Part shown: positions 57,767 through 64,000 of the stretch, piece by piece | Numbering within the stretch: position 1 is the stretch's first letter | Layout of the letters: each line of letters begins with the position of its first letter | DNA from: Cupriavidus necator N-1 | GTDB lineage: Bacteria; Pseudomonadota; Gammaproteobacteria; Burkholderiales; Burkholderiaceae | DNA: 64,000 nucleotides | NCBI RefSeq assembly: GCF_000219215.1 | Contig: NC_015726.1 | Coordinates: forward strand, 868,001-932,000 | Direction of reading: 5' to 3' | Translations under genes and position numbers: made by a program | Notes under the pieces: generated by a model | Databases searched by the model: none | Seen by the model: only the letters and a program-made list of their open reading frames with translations | What the model was told of the DNA's origin: nothing

Positions 57767-58702
57767 ATGATCCACAGCATGACAGGCTATGGCCTGGCGA
57801 CGCGCCAGGCGCCATTGACCAACGCGCAAGGCGAGCCCAGCGGGCGCTCCGCGTCCGTTTCGGTGGAATTCCGCACTGTCAATTCGCGTTTCCTCGACCT
57901 GTTGTTCCGGGCCCCGGAAGAGTGCCGCGCCTTCGAGCCGGCCCTGCGCGAGATGCTGATGGCCGAGCTGTCGCGAGGCAAGCTGGAGTGCCGCATCAAC
58001 CTGCAGCGCACCGACGCCGGCGGCGCCACCCTGGCCCTCAATGAAGGGCTGCTGGCGCAGATCCGCGCGCTGGAAACCACCGTCGCCGCCACCTTCGCCA
58101 GTGCCGGCACCCTGCGCATGGGCGAGATCCTGCGCTGGCCGGGCGTGCTGGTCGAGCCGGAACTGTCGCAGGAGGCACTGCGCGAGGCGGTGCTGGGCGC
58201 CGCGCGCGAGGCGCTGGACCAGCTGCTGGAAGCCCGCCGCCGCGAAGGCGACGCGCTCAAGGCGACGCTGATGGAGCGCATCGACGCCATGCTGGCGATC
58301 GTCGAGCGCCTGACGCCGACCATCCCGCAGCTGATCGCCCATCACCAGGACAAGCTGACCGAGCGCCTCCAGGAGGCCTTCAACCTGGCCGCGCCTGCCG
58401 GCATGCCGTCGATGAGCCGCGACGAGATCGCCGAGCGCATCCGCCAGGAAGCCACCGTCTACGGCATCCGCATCGACATCGCCGAAGAGCTGTCGCGGCT
58501 GCAGGCGCACCTGAACGAGACCCGGCATATCCTGAAGAAGGGCGGCCAGGCCGGCAAGCGCCTGGACTTCATGATGCAGGAGCTCAACCGCGAGGCCAAC
58601 ACGCTTGGCTCCAAGGCCGCCGCCAAGGAACTGGCCGACGCCTCGATGGAGCTCAAGCTGCTGATCGAACAGATGCGCGAGCAGGTCCAGAATCTCGAAT
58701 AA
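57767..58702 (+). CDS. YicC-family endoribonuclease
   Basis: 311 residues, starting [16 protein letters not shown] and ending in the conserved [40 protein letters not shown] and the [44 protein letters not shown] block are hallmarks. YicC of Escherichia coli cleaves RNA and affects small-RNA turnover. The ATG at 57767 is chosen on the family start. It precedes gmk by 31 bases. Confidence 0.94.
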   Translation: MIHSMTGYGLATRQAPLTNAQGEPSGRSASVSVEFRTVNSRFLDLLFRAPEECRAFEPALREMLMAELSRGKLECRINLQRTDAGGATLALNEGLLAQIRALETTVAATFASAGTLRMGEILRWPGVLVEPELSQEALREAVLGAAREALDQLLEARRREGDALKATLMERIDAMLAIVERLTPTIPQLIAHHQDKLTERLQEAFNLAAPAGMPSMSRDEIAERIRQEATVYGIRIDIAEELSRLQAHLNETRHILKKGGQAGKRLDFMMQELNREANTLGSKAAAKELADASMELKLLIEQMREQVQNLE

Positions 58703-58733
58703 AGACAGTTCCAGGAATCACCAAAGAATCATC

Positions 58734-59396
58734 ATGAGCCCAACGCCTCAATCCGCGCCCCACACTGCCATCGATACCGTCTACCCCGGCAACCTCTTCA
58801 TGGTGGTGGCGCCGTCCGGAGCCGGCAAGTCGACGCTGGTCAACAAGCTGCTGTCGCAGGACCCGGCCATCCGCCTGTCGATCTCGCACACCACGCGCGC
58901 GCCGCGCCCGGGCGAGCAGGACGGGCGCGAATACCACTTCGTCACGGTCGACGCGTTCCGCGCTGCGCGCGATCGCGGCGACTTCCTGGAATGGGCCGAG
59001 GTCCACGGCAACTACTACGCGACCTCGCGCGTGTGGATCGAGCAGCAGATGGCGCAAGGCAACGACGTGCTGCTCGAGATCGACTGGCAGGGCGCGCAGC
59101 AGGTGCACCAGCGCTTTTCCAACGCGGTCGAGATCTTCATCCTGCCGCCGTCGCTGACGGCTCTGGAAGAGCGCCTGAAAAAGCGCGGCCAGGACGAGCC
59201 CAATGTGATCGTGCGCCGGCTGCTGGCGGCGGGCAGTGAAATGGCCCACGCCTCGGAGTCGGACTACGTCATCATCAACGAGGTCTTCGACGATGCTCTG
59301 GAGCAGTTGCGCAACGTGATCAGCGCCACGCGGCTGCGGTTTTCCTCGCAGAAAGCGCGGCATACGGAGCTGTTTATCGAGTTGGGCATCCACTGA
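58734..59396 (+). CDS. gmk: Guanylate kinase
   Basis: 220 residues. GMP plus ATP to GDP plus ADP. P-loop APSGAGKST (about 23-31), [22 protein letters not shown] and the GMP-binding [16 protein letters not shown]. About 15 residues of extra N-terminus precede the core. In a yicC-gmk-rpoZ-spoT series; gmk and spoT both act on guanine nucleotides, so the grouping is functional. Confidence 0.97.
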   Translation: MSPTPQSAPHTAIDTVYPGNLFMVVAPSGAGKSTLVNKLLSQDPAIRLSISHTTRAPRPGEQDGREYHFVTVDAFRAARDRGDFLEWAEVHGNYYATSRVWIEQQMAQGNDVLLEIDWQGAQQVHQRFSNAVEIFILPPSLTALEERLKKRGQDEPNVIVRRLLAAGSEMAHASESDYVIINEVFDDALEQLRNVISATRLRFSSQKARHTELFIELGIH

Positions 59397-59501
59397 GCCG
59401 ATGCCTGCCGATGACAGCCGCGCGAGGCGCCGCCGGCGTTTTCCGCCGCGTGCTGTAAAATAGCAACCCAACGTAAGGTTTTGTCCCAAGGTGGATTTGA
59501 T

Positions 59502-59705
59502 ATGGCGCGTATTACCGTCGAAGATTGTCTGAAACACATTCCGAATCGCTTCGAGCTCGCGCTGGCGGCCACGTATCGTGCCCGTCAGCTGGTGCAGGGC
59601 CACACGCCCAAAGTCGAAGCAAAGGACAAGCCGACTGTGGTGGCACTGCGCGAGATCGCGTCGGGCCAGGTCGGCATCGAGATGCTGAAGAAGGTCCCGA
59701 CCTGA
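59502..59705 (+). CDS. rpoZ: RNA polymerase subunit omega
   Basis: 67 residues, [30 protein letters not shown], complete. Omega chaperones beta' and forms one of the ppGpp sites on RNA polymerase in E. coli, which fits its place before spoT. A TAAAAT upstream (about 59455) may be a separate promoter. Confidence 0.97.
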
Positions 59706-59778
59706 TTGGTCAGGCGGCCCATGGCTTATCCTCGCATCGTGCCAGCACGTATCCAGCCGGATTCCAGGGGCCGCCGCC

Positions 59779-62313
59779 ATGCCTTCGCCGCATTCGCCCT
59801 CCAAGCCTCCCTCCCAGCCGTCGCCGACTGCCGTGGCGCCGGCGCTTGGCGATGCGGCCCCGCCTACGGCGCGTAAGCGCACCATTCCGGGCCAACCCTC
59901 CGTGAACGCGCGCACCGGCGCTCCCAATCTTCCCGATCCGCTCGGCGGCGATGTCGTCGGCGAACGTGCCGTCGCGCCCGCGCTGGCGCCGGGCAAGGCC
60001 AGGGGCGCGGCACTGCAGGACGAGCTGGCCGCGATGCAGGATGTGGCGCCGGCGGCTGACAGCCTGTTTATCGACGCAGTGCTGGCGCAGTCATACCGTC
60101 ACTTCTTCGGCCCGACCTCGCAGCCGGCGGTGCCGCCGCGCCAGCAGGTCATCTCCATCACCCGGCTGATGGAGAAACTCGCGTACCTGAAGGCGCCCGA
60201 CCTGGCGCGCGTGCGCGAGGCCTTCCAGTTTTCCGACGAAGCCCATCTGGGCCAGTACCGCCAGAGTGGTGAGCCCTACATCACCCATCCGGTGGCGGTG
60301 GCCGAGCTGTGCGCGGACTGGAAGCTGGATGTGCAGTCCATCATGGCGGCGCTGCTGCACGACGTGATGGAAGACCAGGGCATCACCAAGAGCGAGCTGG
60401 CCGAGAAATTCGGCCCCAAGGTCGCCGAACTGGTCGATGGCCTGACCAAATTGGACAAGCTCGAATTCCAGAGCCGCGAGCAGGCGCAGGCGGAGAGCTT
60501 CCGCAAGATGCTGCTGGCGATGGCGCGCGACGTGCGCGTGATCCTGGTGAAGCTGGCCGACCGTACGCACAACATGCGCACGCTCGACTTCGTGCCGCCG
60601 GAGAAACGCCGCCGTATCGCGTTGGAGACGATGGAGATCTATGCGCCGATCGCGCACCGTCTCGGTCTCAACACGATCTACCGCGAACTGCAGGAGTTGT
60701 CCTTCAAGGTCGGCTCGCCGTTCCGCTACGCCACGCTGGAGAAAGCCGTCAAGGCCGCGCGCGGCAACCGCCGCGAGGTGGTCAAGCGTATCCTGGAAGC
60801 CGCGCAGAAGGGGCTGGCCGATGCCGGCATCGTGGCCGAACTGTCCGGGCGCGAGAAAACGCTCTACAGCATCTACCGCAAGATGCACGACAAGCAGCTG
60901 TCGTTCTCGCAGGTGCTGGACGTATATGGTTTCCGCGTGGTGGTGGAAACGCAGATGCACTGCTACATGGCGATGGGCGCGCTGCACGGGCTGTACAAGC
61001 CCATGCCCGGCAAGTTCAAGGACTACATCGCCATCCCCAAGATCAACGGCTACCAGTCGCTGCACACCACGCTGGTGGGCCCGTTTGGCACGCCGGTGGA
61101 GTTCCAGATCCGCACGCGCGACATGCACCAGATCGCCGAGGCCGGCGTGGCTGCGCACTGGATGTACAAGCACCAGGCCGACCACGCCAACGATATTCAG
61201 CAGCAGGCGCACCAGTGGCTGCAGTCGCTGCTCGATATCCAGAGCCAGACCGGCGATTCGCAGGAATTCCTGGAGCACGTCAAGATCGACCTGTTCCCGG
61301 ATGCGGTCTACGTGTTCACGCCCAAGGGCCATATCCGCGCGCTGCCGCGCGGCGCCACCGCGCTGGACTTTGCCTACGCGGTGCACAGCGATCTGGGCAA
61401 CCAGTGCGTTGCGGTCAAGATCAACAACGAGATGTTGCCGCTGCGCACCGAGCTCAAGAGCGGCGATATCGTCGAGGTGGTGACGGCGCCATACTCCAAG
61501 CCCAATCCGGCGTGGCTGTCGTTCGTGCGCACCGGCAAGGCGCGCGCGGCGATCCGCCACTACCTGAAGACCACCAAGCTCGACGAAGCCATCCAGCTCG
61601 GCGAGCGCCTGCTGGAACAGTCGGCGCGCCAGCTCGGCTTCGAGCTCAAGGCGGTGCCGCAGTCGGTGTGGGACCGCATGGTCCAGTGGACCGGCAACAA
61701 GCAGCGCGAAGACATCTTTGCCGACCTGGCACTGGGCCGGCGTGTGCCGGCGGTGGTGGCCAAGCGCATGGAGATCCTGCTGCAGGAGCTGTCCGGCGAT
61801 GTCGACAGCGCGCTGCTGGCGGCGGTGCAGACCTTTGCCGGCGAAGAAGCGCCCGCGGTGCCGATCACCGGCGACGAAGGCATGTCGATGATCTTCTCGG
61901 CGTGCTGCCGCCCGATCCCGGGCGATTCGATCGTCGGCTACCTGGGCAAGGGCGAAGGGCTGCAGATCCACGTGCAGGACTGCAAGATCGCCAAGCGCCT
62001 GCACAGCAAGGATCCTGAGCACTGGATCGACGTGATGTGGGCCAAGAAGACCACGCGCGCCTTCGATGTATCGATCAAGGTGATGGTGCGCAACGTCAAG
62101 GGCATCGTCGCGCGCGTGGCGGCCGACCTGACCGCCGCCGATGCCAACGTGGCGCACGTGGCCATGGAGCAGCAGGACGCCGGCCACCAGGAAGCCACCT
62201 ATATGCAGTTCATCATCCAGGTACAGAACCGCCTGCACCTGGCCAACGTGATGCGCGGGCTGCGCCGCAACCCCGACGTCATCCGCATCTTCCGCGACCG
62301 CAACGACGGCTGA
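59779..62313 (+). CDS. spoT: Bifunctional (p)ppGpp synthetase/hydrolase SpoT
   Basis: 844 residues, stringent-response enzyme. Order: Pro/Ala-rich N-terminus (1-85), HD hydrolase domain (ITHPVAVAE about 168, LLHDVMEDQG with H194-D195), synthetase domain (GFRVVVETQMHCYMAMGALHGLYKPMPGKFKDYIAIPK, then NGYQSLHTTLVGPFG), TGS (VYVFTPKGHIRALPRGATALDFAYAVHSDLG), a helical region, and ACT at the C-terminus. The start is uncertain: the first 85 residues are low-complexity and an in-frame ATG at residue 86 (MQDVAPAADSLF) is closer to the usual family start. Confidence 0.94.
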   Translation: MPSPHSPSKPPSQPSPTAVAPALGDAAPPTARKRTIPGQPSVNARTGAPNLPDPLGGDVVGERAVAPALAPGKARGAALQDELAAMQDVAPAADSLFIDAVLAQSYRHFFGPTSQPAVPPRQQVISITRLMEKLAYLKAPDLARVREAFQFSDEAHLGQYRQSGEPYITHPVAVAELCADWKLDVQSIMAALLHDVMEDQGITKSELAEKFGPKVAELVDGLTKLDKLEFQSREQAQAESFRKMLLAMARDVRVILVKLADRTHNMRTLDFVPPEKRRRIALETMEIYAPIAHRLGLNTIYRELQELSFKVGSPFRYATLEKAVKAARGNRREVVKRILEAAQKGLADAGIVAELSGREKTLYSIYRKMHDKQLSFSQVLDVYGFRVVVETQMHCYMAMGALHGLYKPMPGKFKDYIAIPKINGYQSLHTTLVGPFGTPVEFQIRTRDMHQIAEAGVAAHWMYKHQADHANDIQQQAHQWLQSLLDIQSQTGDSQEFLEHVKIDLFPDAVYVFTPKGHIRALPRGATALDFAYAVHSDLGNQCVAVKINNEMLPLRTELKSGDIVEVVTAPYSKPNPAWLSFVRTGKARAAIRHYLKTTKLDEAIQLGERLLEQSARQLGFELKAVPQSVWDRMVQWTGNKQREDIFADLALGRRVPAVVAKRMEILLQELSGDVDSALLAAVQTFAGEEAPAVPITGDEGMSMIFSACCRPIPGDSIVGYLGKGEGLQIHVQDCKIAKRLHSKDPEHWIDVMWAKKTTRAFDVSIKVMVRNVKGIVARVAADLTAADANVAHVAMEQQDAGHQEATYMQFIIQVQNRLHLANVMRGLRRNPDVIRIFRDRNDG

Positions 62314-62334
62314 GCGCCGCTCGGCAGCGTGGGA

Positions 62335-62904
62335 TTACTCGGCGCCGCGCGGCGACGGGTAGCGGACTTCCAGGATATCGATCTGCTCGACCCCGGCCGG
62401 CGTGCGCAACGCCACGGTGTCGCCTTCGCGCGCCTTGATCAGCGCCTTGGCGATCGGCGAGATCCAGCTCACGTGGTTGCTGTCCAGGTCGACTTCATCC
62501 ATGCCGACGATGGTGATGGTGGTTTCTTCGCCGGCGCGATTGGCGTAGGTGACGGTGGCGCCGAAGAAAATCTGGTCGTTGTCGCCCTGCAGGGACGCGT
62601 CGACCACTTCCGCCTTGTCGAGGCGGCGCGTCAGGAAGCGGATGCGGCGGTCGATCTCGCGCAGCCGCTTCTTGCCATAGAGATAGTCGCCATTCTCCGA
62701 GCGGTCGCCATTGGAGGCTGCCCACGACACGATCTGCACCACATCGGGCCGGTCGACGTCGATCAGCTGCATCAGCTCATTGCGCAGGCGGTTGTAGCCA
62801 TCGGCGGTGATGTAGTTCTTGGTGCCGGGAGGTAGCGGCGTTGCGCCTTCGGGGAGATCGTCGTCCTCGTCGCCGGACGACTCTTTGACAAATGCCTTGT
62901 TCAT
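62335..62904 (-). CDS. greB: Transcription elongation factor GreB
   Basis: 189 residues from ATG 62904 (MNKAFVKESSG), with four earlier codons possible. Stimulates transcript cleavage in backtracked RNA polymerase. The coiled-coil part includes ITADGYNRLRNELMQLIDVDRPDVVQIVSWAASNGDRSENGDYLYGKKRLREID, which holds the acidic tip, and a C-terminal FKBP-like domain. An acidic N-terminal linker (SGDEDDDLPEG) is longer than in E. coli. It is convergent with spoT. Confidence 0.94.
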   Translation of the reverse strand: MNKAFVKESSGDEDDDLPEGATPLPPGTKNYITADGYNRLRNELMQLIDVDRPDVVQIVSWAASNGDRSENGDYLYGKKRLREIDRRIRFLTRRLDKAEVVDASLQGDNDQIFFGATVTYANRAGEETTITIVGMDEVDLDSNHVSWISPIAKALIKAREGDTVALRTPAGVEQIDILEVRYPSPRGAE

Positions 62905-63019
62905 GTTCCGGATCACTTCTTGGGTCTGTCATTATAGGAAAACGCCACAGGCGAACCTCGCCGGCGGGCATCTGCTGCGCCCCTTCCAAGGAAAGATCAC
63001 AAAAAAGTTGCGAAGGGGC

Positions 63020-63047
63020 TTCCCAAAAATAAAAACTGGGTTATAAT
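63020..63047 (+). promoter_or_regulatory. tRNA-Arg promoter
   Basis: TTCCCA (63020-63025) and TATAAT (63042-63047), 16 bases apart, 13 bases before the mature tRNA start. Confidence 0.6.
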
Positions 63048-63060
63048 CTTTTTCTCGCGT

Positions 63061-63137
63061 GCGGCTGTAGCTCAGTTGGATAGAGTACTTGGCTACGAAC
63101 CAAGGGGTCGTGGGTTCGAATCCTGCCAGCCGCGCCA
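63061..63137 (+). tRNA. tRNA-Arg(ACG)
   Basis: 77 bases with encoded CCA. Acceptor stem GCGGCTG/CAGCCGC, anticodon ACG at 63095-63097 (presumably edited to ICG), T-loop GTTCGAATC. Followed by an intrinsic terminator. Confidence 0.97.
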
Positions 63138-63150
63138 CCTATGCAGAAAG

Positions 63151-63181
63151 AAAAGGGCTTCCGGAAACGGAAGCCCTTTTT
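63151..63181 (+). terminator. Terminator after tRNA-Arg
   Basis: AAAAGGGCTTCCG, GAAA tetraloop, CGGAAGCCCTTTTT. Confidence 0.93.
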
Positions 63182-63352
63182 CGTTTCCGTCCTCTCGCCG
63201 TCGTGCCGTTCGACCTGTGCGCTGCGGCGACCGTTCCCGCTTTCCACCTGCACCCAACGCGTCGCCTGCGATTGCTGCGTCACGCCTTGCGGTCGCGCGT
63301 GCGGCCTCCTAGGCTCGAATCAGGCACAACCTCGACCCTGGGAGCTGAGCGC

Positions 63353-63613
63353 ATGGAAAACGCAGAGTGGCGCGTTGAAGAGTACCGCGGCATGGATGTC
63401 TATGTCCTGGTATCGCCGCAAGGGCAGGACAGCATCGGCCGTTGGGGCTATGAAGTCCGCGTGTCGCAGGAAGGCGCCGACCCGGCCGACGCGGGCGATA
63501 CCGAGTTGCTTGCCAGCGGCCCGCAGCAGTTCGCCACGCGCCATGCGGCAGAGGTGGCTGCCTTCGGCGCGGGCTATGCCCTGGTGGACCGGCTGCTGGG
63601 GCCCGCCGAATAA
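63353..63613 (+). CDS. Small protein of unknown function
   Basis: 86 residues, MENAEWRVEEYRGMDVYVLV onward. I do not recognise it. It reads as a compact soluble domain with alternating beta-like strands (WRVEEYRGMDVYVLVSPQG, YEVRVSQEGAD) and a C-terminal helix (ATRHAAEVAAFGAGYALVDRLLG), similar in plan to small stress or DUF-type proteins of Burkholderiales. GGGAG lies 9 bases before the ATG. Acidic overall; no signal peptide. Confidence 0.65.
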   Translation: MENAEWRVEEYRGMDVYVLVSPQGQDSIGRWGYEVRVSQEGADPADAGDTELLASGPQQFATRHAAEVAAFGAGYALVDRLLGPAE

Positions 63614-63828
63614 GGGCTGTGCGTCATTGTGATTGGCGCAACGGCTTATATCATGCCGTGATCTATTGCTATTGACGCGGATCATTTTTGATCCGGCCCG
63701 GCATTCCTACGCTGGAAATGAAGCGAGCGAAGTCTCGCTCGGTCCATGAACCGGACGGCAAAGCCAGGCGCATTGCATGACGGCGCGAGGCACGAATGAA
63801 CGATTTCATGCGCACGGCAAAATAGCGC

Positions 63829-63857
63829 TTGCCATGCGCGGGTGAATCGCCCATAAT
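63829..63857 (+). promoter_or_regulatory. Initiator tRNA promoter
   Basis: TTGCCA (63829-63834) and CATAAT (63852-63857) exactly 17 bases apart, 14 bases before the tRNA. Confidence 0.65.
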
Positions 63858-63871
63858 CCGTCTCCTTCAGA

Positions 63872-63947
63872 CGCGGGGTGGAGCAGTTGGCAGCTCGTCG
63901 GGCTCATAACCCGAAGGTCGCAGGTTCAAGTCCTGCCCCCGCAACCA
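63872..63947 (+). tRNA. Initiator tRNA-fMet(CAU)
   Basis: 76 bases with encoded CCA. The C1-A72 mismatch (CGCGGGG with CCCCGCA) and three G-C pairs below the anticodon (GGG-CTCATAA-CCC) are the bacterial initiator marks. Anticodon CAT at 63905-63907. Confidence 0.96.
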
Positions 63948-64000
63948 ACGCCTTATCTCAGTATCCAGCGGCATTCGCCGCAGTCCTTCAAGGCGTTGTT

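Noticed and set aside
60091..62238. A 715-codon open frame antisense to spoT
   Set aside because: It is the GC-rich shadow of spoT, rich in His/Arg/Gly/Leu and without any domain. Similar long antisense frames occur opposite nicB2 (25844-27988), purD, rng and msbA.
63669..63854. A 61-codon minus-strand ORF before the initiator tRNA
   Set aside because: Its start lies inside the -10 of the tRNA promoter (63829-63857), it has no ribosome site and no recognisable pattern.

Overview
The window is a GC-rich chromosomal segment of a beta-proteobacterium, most likely Cupriavidus or a close Burkholderiaceae relative. I infer this from the codon use, the gene order yebC-purD-hemF-nadD-rsfS-rlmH-maf-rng, the order yicC-gmk-rpoZ-spoT, and a Bordetella/Cupriavidus-type nicotinate locus. 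Nearly all of it is densely packed, intact protein-coding sequence. There is no CRISPR array, rRNA operon, prophage or plasmid function.

Layout. (1) 1-9100: the 3' part of dnaE, then a lipopolysaccharide block with GT4 and GT2 glycosyltransferases (minus), a GT25 glycosyltransferase and msbA (plus), and convergent waaC. (2) 9276-18477: an AhpD-like protein and two small exported proteins, then a long minus-strand housekeeping run from yebC to rng. (3) 18706-22647: a HerA/DUF853 ATPase gene whose downstream terminator hairpin is split by an IS4-type insertion sequence, followed by a 54-residue DUF3149 membrane protein and upp. (4) 22848-36853: the nicotinate catabolic region. NicA and two NicB-type proteins hydroxylate nicotinate to 6-hydroxynicotinate; NicC, NicX, NicD, NicF and NicE then lead through 2,5-dihydroxypyridine, N-formylmaleamate, maleamate and maleate to fumarate. 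The nicC-nicA-nicB2 and nicE-nicD-nicX-nicF transcripts diverge from a 347-base region that carries two copies of the same operator-like sequence, each in its own promoter. A TetR gene, a second NicB gene and a MarR gene complete the locus. An MFS transporter next to it has its own good sigma-54-type promoter, a far-upstream 22-bp palindrome and a 15-codon leader ORF. (5) 36990-40622: an EamA transporter, an SDR lacking the usual Tyr-Lys pair, mgsA, a quinone oxidoreductase and a DUF1232 protein. (6) 40751-51197: a REP-like pair, a BMP-type (nucleoside-like) ABC transporter, pirin and an OpuC/OsmU-type osmoprotectant ABC transporter with a long leader. (7) 51238-64000: a tiny HExxH protein, tRNA-Ser(UGA), a glycine-zipper lipoprotein, hemW-rdgB-rph, a 266-bp highly palindromic element, a PP2C phosphatase/Ser-Thr kinase pair, yicC, gmk, rpoZ, spoT, greB, tRNA-Arg(ACG), a small unknown protein and an initiator tRNA-Met.

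Most interesting for follow-up: the division of the nicotinate hydroxylase into a catalytic NicB1 and a NicB2 that lacks the catalytic Glu but carries three haem-binding motifs; the sigma-54/palindrome/leader-peptide arrangement before the MFS gene; the IS4 insertion inside a terminator loop with a frameshift at its first catalytic Asp; and the structured element between rph and the phosphatase gene. All functions are read from sequence by motif recognition; no database search was run.
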